From positions 1 to 51,760 of the forward strand of contig DASRJH010000012.1 in NCBI GenBank assembly GCA_035649575.1: 51,760 bases of DNA, written 5' to 3'. Shown here one piece after another: positions 6,643-15,108 of this stretch; within the stretch, counting starts at the first letter, position 1, and each line of letters starts with the position of its first letter. The notes under the pieces are model-generated. The model did not search any database and had not been told where the DNA came from. It saw nothing but the letters and a program-made list of their open reading frames with translations. This DNA is from DASVAL01 sp035649575 (GTDB lineage Bacteria; Planctomycetota; UBA1135; UBA2386). The translations under genes and the position numbers were made by a program.

Positions 6643-9597
6643 ATGTCGTTCGCCCTCGCCGCACCCGACCGCCTGCTCGCACGCTACCAGCGCACCGGTA
6701 ATCCGCGTGCACTCGGCAAGCTGTTCGATCGCACGGCGCCCGAGCTGCTGCGGGTCGCGGGATGGCTGTGCGGCAACCGCGCGGACGCCGAGGACGTGCT
6801 GCAGCGCACGTTCGTCACGGTGATCGAGACACGCGGCGCGTTCGACGCGACGAGGCGCGCGCTGCCGTGGCTGTGCGGCATCGTCGGCAACCACGCGAAG
6901 AAGTTGCACGAGCAGCGGCAGCGGCGCGTCGCGCCGACCGGTGAGCGCGCCGGCGAACGCGATCCCGCGCACGCGGCTGCCGACGCGGAGTTCGCGGCGA
7001 CCGTCGCGCGGCTGCGCAGCGAGCTCGGCTCGCCATACGCGGAGGTGCTCGACCTGCACCTCGGCGAAGGGCTGAACGCGAAGGAGATCGCCGCGCGGCT
7101 CGGCCGGCCCGCCGGCACCGTGCGTACGCAACTCGTCCGCGCGCTGGATCTGCTGCGGCGGCAGCTGCCCGCCGGCTTCGCCGCGGGCCTCGCGCTGTCC
7201 GCGAGCGCGACCGCGTCGTCGCTCGCGACGGTGCGAGCGGCCGTCGTGCCCGGCGGCGCAACGGCAACAGCGTTCACGTTCGGAGGTTTGCTGATGGGGA
7301 AGAAGATCGCCGTAGTGGTTCCCGCTCTCGTGCTGCTGCTCGGCGGCGGCACGTGGGCACTCGTGGACTCGAACGACGCCGCACCGGTTCGTGCCGAAGC
7401 GCCGCAGCTGGCGGTCGCCGGCACCGCGGCGCAGCCGCCGGCCGACCATGGTGCCGAGCCGCCGGCACCCGCAACGCTGCGCGCGGTCGTTGCCGCGAAC
7501 GACCTCGCACCCGACGCGGACACCGCGACGCTGGTCGTCCGCGCGACGTGGCAACACGACGGTTCACCGGCGACGGGCATCGGCGTGTTGGTGATGCCGC
7601 AGCGGCCGCGGGTGCGGGTGTTCGAGCGCGACGGCCTGACCGGCGACGACGGCAGCGTCGTCGTGCGCGGCATCCAGCCCGCCTCCTACGCCGTCGCCTC
7701 GCCGTACAGCGACGCGCACTTCTGCGAGCTCGCCGCCGGCTCGGTGACCACGATCGACCTCCGCGTCCGCCGCGACGCCTTCGTCCGCGGCATCGTCGTC
7801 GACGGCGACGATCGTCCAGTGCCCGACGCGCGATTGTGGCTCTCCGACCGCGCGACCTGGGCACGCGGCTTCGAGATGGCGCGTAGCGACGCGAACGGCC
7901 GGTTCGAGCTTCCGTTGCGCGACGATCACTACGTCGGCGCACGCAAGGCCGGCTGGGCACCGTCGCGGCTGCGCTACCTGTGGCCCGTCCCGACGTCCGA
8001 CGTGACGCTGCGGCTGTCGTCGCTCGGCGGTGCGGTCCGCGGGCGCGTGCTGCGGACCGACGGTGCGCCGATCGCCGGCGCAATCGTCGAGGTCGGACAG
8101 CAGGGCGGCCACGTCGTTCCCGGAGGCACGATCCGCGAGCGCTACCTTCAGCCAACGCCGGAAGCGCTGCGCACGGACGCGAACGGCGCCTTCTTCGCAG
8201 ACGGAGTCGCCGGTGGCAGCACGGGGGTCCGCGCGTGGGCCGACGGTCACGCCAGCGTCCTGCAGCAGGTCGACGTCGCGATCGGCCGGACGAGTGACGT
8301 CGTGCTCATGCTGCCGCGCGCTGCGACGATCGAAGGCACCGTCCGCGACGACAAGCAACGGCCTGTTGCGAAGGCGTCGGTCAGCGTGGGCGACTGGGAC
8401 CAGTTCGGTTCCGTGCGCACACAGAGTGATGAGGCCGGCGACTTCCGGCTCGAGCACGTGTCAGCGGGCGCGGTGCAGATCCTCGCCAAACTGGGTCCGG
8501 CACACGCGCTGGCGACGCTGCAGCTGGAAGCGGGACGTGTCGCGACCTGGAACCCGGTGCTCGGTACGCGCCAGCTCGCCGGCACGCTCGTCGGCCCGGC
8601 GGGCGCACCCATTGCTGGCTACGAGATCGGCACGTTCGGGGACGGGGCGCAGGTGGAGAGCGCGACGACCGACGCCTCCGGACGCTTCACTCTCGCCGGC
8701 ATGCGCGGCGCGAGCGTCGATCTCGTCGTGTCGCTGCGCGGCATGGGCATCGCGCAGCGGAACGGCGTCGCCGTCGACGAGACGGACCTCGTGCTTCGAC
8801 TGACGGACGCCGAAGTGCCGAGTGCGACGATCCGCGGGCGAATCGTCGACGAGCGCGGCAACGGGCTACCGAAGGCGGTCAGCGTCATGAACGCGGCGAC
8901 GTCGTTCGCGACGCGCGTCGAAGCGAGCCTCGACGGTACGTTCGTCTGCGACACGCTGCCTGCCGGCACGTGGTGGTTGTCGGTCGACGGGCACCCGTTC
9001 GGCAGCGTGCGGCTGCCGCCCGTCGGGGTGTCCGCCGGCGAGAATCGCGTGCTCCCCGACGTCGTGCTGTTGCCGCCCGGTCGCGTCGAGCTCGTGCTGC
9101 GCGGCGCCGATGTGCCCTCGGGTGGCCTCGTGATGTTCGTTCGCGACGACGGCACGGAAACGTACGTGAAGTCGCCGGAAGGCAGGCGGGTCGCCGGCGA
9201 GCTGACGTGCGGCGGCTACACGGCGATGACGCAGGTCGGCGACCTCGCGGGTGCGGTGTCGTTCACGGTGCACGCCGGCAAGACCACGCACGCCGAGCTC
9301 GTGCTCGCACCGTCCGTGCCGATCGCCGTCGAGTTCCAGGTGATGCCGTCGCCGCGGCCCGGCGAGACGCTGCGCACTGTCGCGCGCGACGCCGCGGGCA
9401 ACGTCGTTGGCGCGGGCATCCTCGACTTCCGCGTGCGTCAACCCGACGGACGGTCGCGCCTGCGTTTCCGCGTGCCGCCCGGGCCATGCGTGCTCGATGC
9501 GCGCCATTCCGACGGCCGCTCGGCGACGACGGCATTCACGGCCGCCCCCACCGGCGCGAGCGAACAGGCCGTCGTCGTGCAGCTGCCGTCGAAGTGA
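6643..9597 (+). CDS. ECF sigma factor fused to a membrane anchor and carboxypeptidase-regulatory-like repeats
   Basis: The 984-residue product starts as an ECF sigma factor. Region 2 lies at about residues 10-90 (RALGKLFDRTAPELLRVAGW, ADAEDVLQRTFV) and region 4 at about 118-175, where EVLDLHLGEGLNAKEIAARL is followed by GRPAGTVRTQLVRALDLLRR, a helix-turn-helix. After a hydrophobic Ala-rich linker a transmembrane helix follows (KKIAVVVPALVLLLGGGTWALV, about 220-241). The remaining 740 residues consist of about six beta-sandwich repeats of carboxypeptidase-regulatory-like type, with the pattern G.V.D..G.P(V/I).(A/G)A...........T.A.G.F......G. The start at 6643 has GGAAGG about ten nt upstream. 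Planctomycete ECF groups with long C-terminal extensions are known. A membrane-tethered sigma factor sensing through an outer domain, perhaps released by proteolysis, is inferred. No anti-sigma gene is adjacent. Confidence 0.85.
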   Translation: MSFALAAPDRLLARYQRTGNPRALGKLFDRTAPELLRVAGWLCGNRADAEDVLQRTFVTVIETRGAFDATRRALPWLCGIVGNHAKKLHEQRQRRVAPTGERAGERDPAHAAADAEFAATVARLRSELGSPYAEVLDLHLGEGLNAKEIAARLGRPAGTVRTQLVRALDLLRRQLPAGFAAGLALSASATASSLATVRAAVVPGGATATAFTFGGLLMGKKIAVVVPALVLLLGGGTWALVDSNDAAPVRAEAPQLAVAGTAAQPPADHGAEPPAPATLRAVVAANDLAPDADTATLVVRATWQHDGSPATGIGVLVMPQRPRVRVFERDGLTGDDGSVVVRGIQPASYAVASPYSDAHFCELAAGSVTTIDLRVRRDAFVRGIVVDGDDRPVPDARLWLSDRATWARGFEMARSDANGRFELPLRDDHYVGARKAGWAPSRLRYLWPVPTSDVTLRLSSLGGAVRGRVLRTDGAPIAGAIVEVGQQGGHVVPGGTIRERYLQPTPEALRTDANGAFFADGVAGGSTGVRAWADGHASVLQQVDVAIGRTSDVVLMLPRAATIEGTVRDDKQRPVAKASVSVGDWDQFGSVRTQSDEAGDFRLEHVSAGAVQILAKLGPAHALATLQLEAGRVATWNPVLGTRQLAGTLVGPAGAPIAGYEIGTFGDGAQVESATTDASGRFTLAGMRGASVDLVVSLRGMGIAQRNGVAVDETDLVLRLTDAEVPSATIRGRIVDERGNGLPKAVSVMNAATSFATRVEASLDGTFVCDTLPAGTWWLSVDGHPFGSVRLPPVGVSAGENRVLPDVVLLPPGRVELVLRGADVPSGGLVMFVRDDGTETYVKSPEGRRVAGELTCGGYTAMTQVGDLAGAVSFTVHAGKTTHAELVLAPSVPIAVEFQVMPSPRPGETLRTVARDAAGNVVGAGILDFRVRQPDGRSRLRFRVPPGPCVLDARHSDGRSATTAFTAAPTGASEQAVVVQLPSK

Positions 9598-9609
9598 AGG
9601 AAGGGCGCG

Positions 9610-10773
9610 CTACGCCAGTCGGTCCATCAGCTCGCGATACACGCCGACGCACCAGCCCGGCTCGAGCTGCGCGCGCAGGCGCACGAGCGCGCGGTCGGCG
9701 ATCGCGCGGCGGGCGTTCTCGTCGGCCAGGTAGCGCGCGCACACCTCCGCGAGGTCGCTGTAGTCCCAGCGCACGGGCACATACGTGACCCCCGCCTCGA
9801 ACAGGTCGGGGCGCGTGCGCACGTGGCTCATGTCGGGCTTCACGAGCAGGCAGCCGCACAGGATCGCCTCGAAGTCGCGCCAGCACAGCTCGCCGTAGCC
9901 GAAGGGACTGACGCAGATCCGGCTGCGCCGCATCTCGGCCTCGTACTCGGACTTGGTCACCGCGCGGTCGGGCGCGATCACGCGGTAGGTCCTGGCCAGC
10001 GTCTGCAGGTGGCCGAGCACGCCCTGGCGCAGGTGCCGCAGCCAGCTCTGCGGGATCGCGGCGCGGCAAACGATGTCGACGTCCTTGGCGAGCGGCACGG
10101 CGCGGCGCAGGCGCTGGTCCATGTCCACGATCGTGTCGCCGAGGGCGAGGTTCCAATCGAGGAAGAGCTTGCCGAGGTCGGGCAGCTGGAGGAGCCCGGA
10201 CGCGGGGATGTGGTTGTCCGCGAACGACTCGCCGAACGTGCGCGCGACGTAGTCGGTGAGGTTGCACTTGCCCGTGTAGGTGACGAGGTAGCCGCTCGGG
10301 TCGGCGAAGACCTGCTTCTTCACATACAGGTCGCAGAGCTTCAGCACTTCGGGCCACTGCACGCACAGGTCGTCGTCGCCGTCGAAGTACACGAGGCGGG
10401 TCGTGGTGCCGTCGAGCCGCTCGCGCAGCGAGCGCGTCGCGGCCACCGCCTCGACGCGTGTCTTCTGCCACGAGAGCTTCAGCCCCACGACGGACCAGCG
10501 GGACAGCGCCGCGCTCGACAGCTGCTGGGCGACTGCCAGGTCCATCCAGCGGAAGACGAGCCCGAGCTCCTGCCGGAACTTCGACCGCCACCGCCGCAGC
10601 GGTGCCCACTGCTGCTCGCTCGTGACGTTCCCGTTGTCGGTCACGAGCAGGAACGACCGCGGCGCCGGCCCTCCACTGACCTTGTACCGCACGCCGGCCC
10701 GGGCGCGCGCCGCCCCGTAGGTCAGGGGCTCGAGCACACGCAGGCGCGCCGTCCTGTGCAGGCGTCGCAACAT
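9610..10773 (-). CDS. Glycosyltransferase-like protein
   Basis: A soluble 387-residue protein. Its C-terminal half contains SEYEAEMRRSRICVSPFGYG followed by ELCWRDFEAILCGCLLVKPDMS, then a Glu/Asp-rich helix and YSDLAEVCARYLADE. That arrangement matches the nucleotide-sugar binding end of GT-B glycosyltransferases, in particular the CgeB/exostosin-like group in which an aged or penalised residue run precedes G.LLV. An N-terminal signal is absent. No polysaccharide cluster surrounds it, so the acceptor is unknown. The ATG at 10773 lacks a clear ribosome binding site; a slightly longer form cannot be excluded. It lies only 12 bp from the convergent sigma fusion. Confidence 0.7.
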   Translation of the reverse strand: MLRRLHRTARLRVLEPLTYGAARARAGVRYKVSGGPAPRSFLLVTDNGNVTSEQQWAPLRRWRSKFRQELGLVFRWMDLAVAQQLSSAALSRWSVVGLKLSWQKTRVEAVAATRSLRERLDGTTTRLVYFDGDDDLCVQWPEVLKLCDLYVKKQVFADPSGYLVTYTGKCNLTDYVARTFGESFADNHIPASGLLQLPDLGKLFLDWNLALGDTIVDMDQRLRRAVPLAKDVDIVCRAAIPQSWLRHLRQGVLGHLQTLARTYRVIAPDRAVTKSEYEAEMRRSRICVSPFGYGELCWRDFEAILCGCLLVKPDMSHVRTRPDLFEAGVTYVPVRWDYSDLAEVCARYLADENARRAIADRALVRLRAQLEPGWCVGVYRELMDRLA

Positions 10774-10913
10774 GGCGCGAGATCTTAGCGACGCTGCCGA
10801 GCCGTGCCTCGGGCACTCACCCGAGTGCGGCCCCGGCGGTGCCCGCGGCGGGTAGACTGCCGGCGCGTGCGCCACCCCCCGCGCGCAACACCGCATCGAT
10901 GCAGAGGTGAGGC

Positions 10914-11963
10914 ATGCCCAGCACGTGCAGCCGATCGTGGTTGGCACTGGTCGCGGCATTGTTCACCGCACCGGCACTGGCCCCGGTGTGCGACCCGGTC
11001 TCCAAGGAAGCGCGCGCGAGCGCCGAGCTCGGACTCGGCTGGCTGCTGCGCGCCCAGAACAACGACGGCTCGTGGGGACGCGAGCCCGGCGCGAACGGCG
11101 AAGTCGGCAACACGAGCGTCGCGACGCTCTGCCTGATGTCACACGGCAGCACGCCGACGCGTGGCCCGCACTGTAACGCCGTACGGCGCGGCTTCGACTG
11201 GCTGGCGCTACGCACGCAGCGATTCAACGCGCAGAGCCCACTCGACCGCGGCACGCTGCTGCAGACCAAACTCGGCGTCAACGCCGACCTCTACTTCGTC
11301 ACGCTGCTCTACGCGCAATCGCTCGCGCTCGGCCTCGACGTGCACGAGGACCAGGTCCGCCAGCAGGAACTGTCGTCGATGGTCCGCACGATCGCCGCAC
11401 TGCAGAAGCCGAACGGCGAGTGGGAGACGAGCTACGAGCCGATGCTGACGACGATCTGCGCGTGGCTCGCGCTGAAGCAGGCGAGCGGCGCCGGCATAAC
11501 GATCGAAGCGGCGTCGCCGCAGAAAGCCGTGCGCTACCTGCTCGAAGACTGCTTCGAGCCCACGAGCGGCGTGTTCCGCGAGGCGAAGTGGGGCCGCGCC
11601 GAGCGCTTCGTCACGCAGGCGGGCGCCGTGCGCGTGCTGCACGGCGAGGGCCTCGGTGCGCGGACGGACGTGCGCCGCGCCGCGGACGTGATCTCGCGCA
11701 TGCAGTTCGACCAGGACGTCGGCGGCCGTACCGGCGGCGAAGAGTTCCTCGGCGCGCTGTTCGCGACGCAGGCGTTGTTCATCGAGCGCGACGAGCACTA
11801 CGCCAGGTGGTACCCGGTGATCACGAGCGGCCTGCAGCGCTCGCAGAACCGCGACGGCAGCTGGCAGGGGCACCACTGCATCACCGACCGCGTGTTCTGC
11901 ACGGCGTGTTCGGTGATGACGCTGCTCGTGCCCGACAAGCTCGTGCCGATGTGCGAACGATGA
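10914..11963 (+). CDS. Exported terpene-cyclase-like (squalene/hopene cyclase fold) protein
   Basis: The 349-residue protein has a signal peptide (RSWLALVAALFTAPALA) and then alpha-alpha barrel repeats with QW-like motifs: LGLGWLLRAQNNDGSWGRE near residue 38, MVRTIAALQKPNGEWETSYE near 157, and SGLQRSQNRDGSWQGH near 302. These are the hallmark of the squalene cyclase/prenyltransferase toroid family. The catalytic DXDD motif of true squalene-hopene cyclases is not visible and the protein is half the usual length, so a binding or structural role outside the cytoplasm is more likely than cyclisation. GAGGTGAGG directly precedes the ATG. Its last codon overlaps the next gene by 4 nt, and a TAGACT hexamer at 10853-10858 may be its -10 element. 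Confidence 0.75.
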   Translation: MPSTCSRSWLALVAALFTAPALAPVCDPVSKEARASAELGLGWLLRAQNNDGSWGREPGANGEVGNTSVATLCLMSHGSTPTRGPHCNAVRRGFDWLALRTQRFNAQSPLDRGTLLQTKLGVNADLYFVTLLYAQSLALGLDVHEDQVRQQELSSMVRTIAALQKPNGEWETSYEPMLTTICAWLALKQASGAGITIEAASPQKAVRYLLEDCFEPTSGVFREAKWGRAERFVTQAGAVRVLHGEGLGARTDVRRAADVISRMQFDQDVGGRTGGEEFLGALFATQALFIERDEHYARWYPVITSGLQRSQNRDGSWQGHHCITDRVFCTACSVMTLLVPDKLVPMCER

Positions 11964-13033
11964 CGCAAGTCGCGAGGCGCCGCGGCGTGCTGCTGCTGCT
12001 GTGCGCGGGCGCCTGCGGTGCCGGCGCACCCGAGACGGCGGTCGAGCAGGCACTCGGTTACCTCTGGGCGCAGCAGGGACCGGACGGTCTCGTGCACTCC
12101 GACGTCTACGGCACGCTGCGCCGCGGCGAGTCGCTGACCGCCGCCGTGCTGCTCGCGACCGCCCGCCTGTCCGCCGCGGATCGTACCGGCCACGCGGCGG
12201 CGATCGACCGGGCGCTGCAGGCGCTCGCGCTGCCGATCGACGCGCGGCGCGATGCGGCCCTCGACTACCCGTGTTACACGGCCGCGCACCACCTGCACGC
12301 GCTCGCGCTGCTGCAGCCAACCGGCTGGCAGGCGGCCGCGGCGAAGCGCATCGCGCAGCTGCGCACACTGCAGTTCTCGTGCGCGAACAGCTGGCAGCGG
12401 ACCGATACGGTGTTCGGCGGTTTCGGCCTCGGCGACGGCCCACCGCGGCAGCCGGCCGGCGCCGACCTCGTGACGCTGTCGGTCACGACCGCGGCCGTCG
12501 AGGCGCTGCGCGCGGCCGGGGTCGCCACGACCGACCCGCTGCTCGCCGACGCGCGGTCGTTCGTCGAGCGCTGCCAGCGACTGCCCGAGGACGGCGGCGA
12601 CGGCGGGTTCCACGGCTGCCCCGGCGGCGGCGTACTCGGCGGCAAGGGCGGCGCCGACGCGGCCGGCAGTCCGCGCAGCTACGGCCCGGCGACCGCCGAC
12701 GGCGTGCGCGCGCTGATCGCGTGCGGCCACGACCCCGACTCGACGCGGGTGCGCGCCGCCGTCGCCTGGCTCGACGATCGTACCGGCGACACCGTGCCGG
12801 GTCTGCTGTCCGAGCTCGAGCCGTCGCTGCGGCTCTACTGGGCGGGTGCGCTGCTGAGCACGTGGCGCACGCTGCAACGCCCGACGACCGGGCACGTCGG
12901 CCCCGCGCTGCGCGCGCTCGTCGCGGCGCGGCAGCGACACGACGGTGCGTGCACCGGCTTCGGCGCGGCGATGAAGGAAGACGATCCGGTGGTCGCTACG
13001 GTGCTCGCACTGCCGGTGCTCGATCCGCGCTGA
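11960..13033 (+). CDS. Second exported terpene-cyclase-like protein, coupled to the first
   Basis: The start ATG overlaps the stop of the preceding gene (ATGA), so the two are translationally coupled. The 357-residue product begins with a hydrophobic export signal (RRRGVLLLLCAGACGAGAP); a Cys at residue 19 makes a lipoprotein possible, although the lipobox is not canonical. Repeats such as ALGYLWAQQGPDGLVHSD, LRALVAARQRHDGACTG and a Gly-rich FHGCPGGGVLGGKGG segment near 215-228 fit the same toroid fold as its neighbour. The two proteins probably form a pair. No DXDD catalytic motif is seen. Downstream lies a 79-bp gap and a convergent gene. Confidence 0.75.
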   Translation: MTQVARRRGVLLLLCAGACGAGAPETAVEQALGYLWAQQGPDGLVHSDVYGTLRRGESLTAAVLLATARLSAADRTGHAAAIDRALQALALPIDARRDAALDYPCYTAAHHLHALALLQPTGWQAAAAKRIAQLRTLQFSCANSWQRTDTVFGGFGLGDGPPRQPAGADLVTLSVTTAAVEALRAAGVATTDPLLADARSFVERCQRLPEDGGDGGFHGCPGGGVLGGKGGADAAGSPRSYGPATADGVRALIACGHDPDSTRVRAAVAWLDDRTGDTVPGLLSELEPSLRLYWAGALLSTWRTLQRPTTGHVGPALRALVAARQRHDGACTGFGAAMKEDDPVVATVLALPVLDPR

Positions 13034-13112
13034 CGATGCGACGGCTGCGCGGGCCCGGTCAGCGTGCGCCCCGATGCCTGGCCAGTGCACACGTCGGTCG
13101 AGTCGGGCACGG

Positions 13113-14825
13113 TCAACGCGAGAGCCTCGTGAAGCGCGATGTGCGCCGAGGATCGAGTCGATCGAGCTCGCCGAGCAGCGCCGCGAAATCGCCGGCCCGG
13201 CGGGCGCCGGGCTCGACGCGCAGGAGCGGACCGCCCGGCGAGTCGACACAGCTGAGTGTCCCGTAGGACGGAGCCGTTCCGGCGCCGCCGGGGTCGAAGC
13301 AGCAGACCCAGCCGACGACGCGGAGCCAGCCGTCCCGGTCGGTGAGCGCCGAGAACCACCAGGTCCTGGTCTCGGGTTCGATCAGCGACAGCGGCACGAG
13401 GACGCGCCACGCCGTCGCGATCGCGATGCCCGGCGCCCGGTTCTCGTAGAGCGCCATGAACGGATCGTCGACGAGCACGGGCCGGCCGCGGTGCTCGCGG
13501 AGTCGATGGTTGCCGAACACCGGATAGGTGCACAGCACGATGGTCCGTTCGTCCGCTGCGCGCGCGAGCTCGGCGGCGATCAGGGCGTCCGGGCCTGCGT
13601 CCCGGTGGCGCGGCACGATCGCCGTGCCGAGGTTCCACGCTGCCATCGCCGCCAGCGCAAGCCACGCCACGCGCGGCACCGCGGCGCGCCGCTCGCCGCC
13701 GGCCGGATGCGCCGCGTCGGGCACGGGCCTCGCGACGAGGGCCATCGCGACGGCCCCGAGCAGCGGCGGGAGCGCAGCGACGAGATACTCCTCTTCGCGC
13801 GGCAGCCACCAGAGCGTGAACGCCCAGGTGGGCATCAACCACGCCGCGAGGAACCGCAGCGCCGCGCGGCAGCGCTGGTCGGCGCGGCCGATGCGCACCA
13901 GCCTCCAGGCGACGCACGCCATCGCGGCGGTGAACAGAACGCTGCCCACGTACGACTGGACCGTGAACTCGTTGCCCGGCAGATGTACGAGGCAACGCAG
14001 CTGGCTGTCCGCGAGCAGATGCAGCCCCTTCGCATCCACGTTGGCGAAGCTGCCCCAGTTTGGTCGGCCGAGCTGCGCGTACTGCAGGCAGAAGTGGAGG
14101 AAGCTGCCATCGGCATTCGCCGGCATCGCCGCGAACGCGGCGCCGTACACCGCGACGTTTGCCGTCCCGCCGATGACCAGGACCGCCATGCGCACGGCGG
14201 TTCCTTCGGCACGAGTCCGCGACGCGACGGGCACGAACGGCAGTGCCAGCACGACGAGCACCGCGCCCTGGTAGTAGAGGATCGCCAAAGCGAGCGCGAG
14301 GCCGGCACCAATGATCCGCATGGCCCGCGGACGCTCGCCGCCGTGTCCCGCGAGCAGCGCGAGAGCCGTCAAGGTGCACGCGAGCGACGGCACGTAGACC
14401 TCGACCTGGGTCGCATAGCCAGCGAAGCCGGCCGCGGTCGCGATGGCCGCCGTGCTCCAGTTCGCCGCGCCGTGATTCGCAAGCAGGATGGAGAAGAGAC
14501 GCCGTGCGGCGAGCAGTGCGACGACTGTCGAGAGCAAGTTGTGGAGCTGAGCCGCGGTCACTGCATCGAGCCCGGTTGCGAACCGCATCGAGTGCACGAT
14601 GGGTCCGAACAGCAGGTGATGCGGGTTGACGAGGCCCACCCCGTCGCGAATCGCGGTCGCGTAGTGGAGCGAGTCGCCAGTCAACTCGGTCGCGCGCGTC
14701 GCGCCGTAGACGAGCCCGGTCGCGAGCGCGAGCGCAACGCCGCCCCGGTCGATAGTCGGCGCTACGAACCGTTCCGCGCCGCTGGAGGCGTCTCGTTGGG
14801 CGCGCGTGGACGGGTCGTTGGCCAC
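13113..14825 (-). CDS. Polytopic membrane protein, GT-C glycosyltransferase-like
   Basis: About 570 residues with roughly ten hydrophobic segments and a soluble C-terminal domain of about 150 residues. Near the N-terminus the loop TGDSLHYATAIRDG followed by NPHHLLFGPIVH resembles the first outer loop of GT-C type (dolichyl-phosphate sugar using) glycosyltransferases, where an acidic residue is catalytic; I infer membership of that superfamily without a specific family. The start is uncertain. The frame is open to 15230, but a dispersed intergenic repeat occupies 14865-14952, so the GTG at 14825 just before the first membrane helix is chosen; it has no clear ribosome binding site. Confidence 0.65.
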   Translation of the reverse strand: MANDPSTRAQRDASSGAERFVAPTIDRGGVALALATGLVYGATRATELTGDSLHYATAIRDGVGLVNPHHLLFGPIVHSMRFATGLDAVTAAQLHNLLSTVVALLAARRLFSILLANHGAANWSTAAIATAAGFAGYATQVEVYVPSLACTLTALALLAGHGGERPRAMRIIGAGLALALAILYYQGAVLVVLALPFVPVASRTRAEGTAVRMAVLVIGGTANVAVYGAAFAAMPANADGSFLHFCLQYAQLGRPNWGSFANVDAKGLHLLADSQLRCLVHLPGNEFTVQSYVGSVLFTAAMACVAWRLVRIGRADQRCRAALRFLAAWLMPTWAFTLWWLPREEEYLVAALPPLLGAVAMALVARPVPDAAHPAGGERRAAVPRVAWLALAAMAAWNLGTAIVPRHRDAGPDALIAAELARAADERTIVLCTYPVFGNHRLREHRGRPVLVDDPFMALYENRAPGIAIATAWRVLVPLSLIEPETRTWWFSALTDRDGWLRVVGWVCCFDPGGAGTAPSYGTLSCVDSPGGPLLRVEPGARRAGDFAALLGELDRLDPRRTSRFTRLSR

Positions 14826-14864
14826 GTTCGGAAGGCGAGAGTTTCGAGCGCTCTGCCGCGCGCT

Positions 14865-14952
14865 CGAGTGCGTAGGACTTTCAGGCTGCAGTTCCGGACC
14901 TGGCGGAATCGACGCCAGCACGATCTCCCTCGTCGGCACTCGTGTCAACGCC
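14865..14952. repeat. Dispersed intergenic repeat, two-block copy
   Basis: Block one (14865-14900) matches 23532-23567 at 31 of 36 positions; block two (14919-14952) matches 51287-51320 at 30 of 34. This copy carries both blocks and therefore links the other two, which each carry one. All lie directly upstream of a leftward gene. The repeat is not inside a recognised gene. Confidence 0.65.
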
Positions 14953-15108
14953 CTCGGAAGACCCCGGTGGACCGTCGATTCTGCGCGACGGGCCGCGGCG
15001 CCACGTTCGAGCCGGTGCGCGGTCGACGGCGGCGCCGCCGCCGGGCACGATCCCTCGCCGGTGCGCGTGCGCGCGCCAACCCCGATCCAACCTGCCGCCC
15101 GCGTTCCG

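Noticed and set aside
10813..10828. Perfect 6-bp inverted repeat with a 4-nt loop upstream of the cyclase-like pair
   Set aside because: Could be an operator, but so short a palindrome is expected by chance in GC-rich sequence and no regulator is encoded nearby.
15027..15040. 14-bp perfect GC palindrome upstream of the M16 gene
   Set aside because: Made only of G and C; common by chance here, and not next to a promoter-like sequence.
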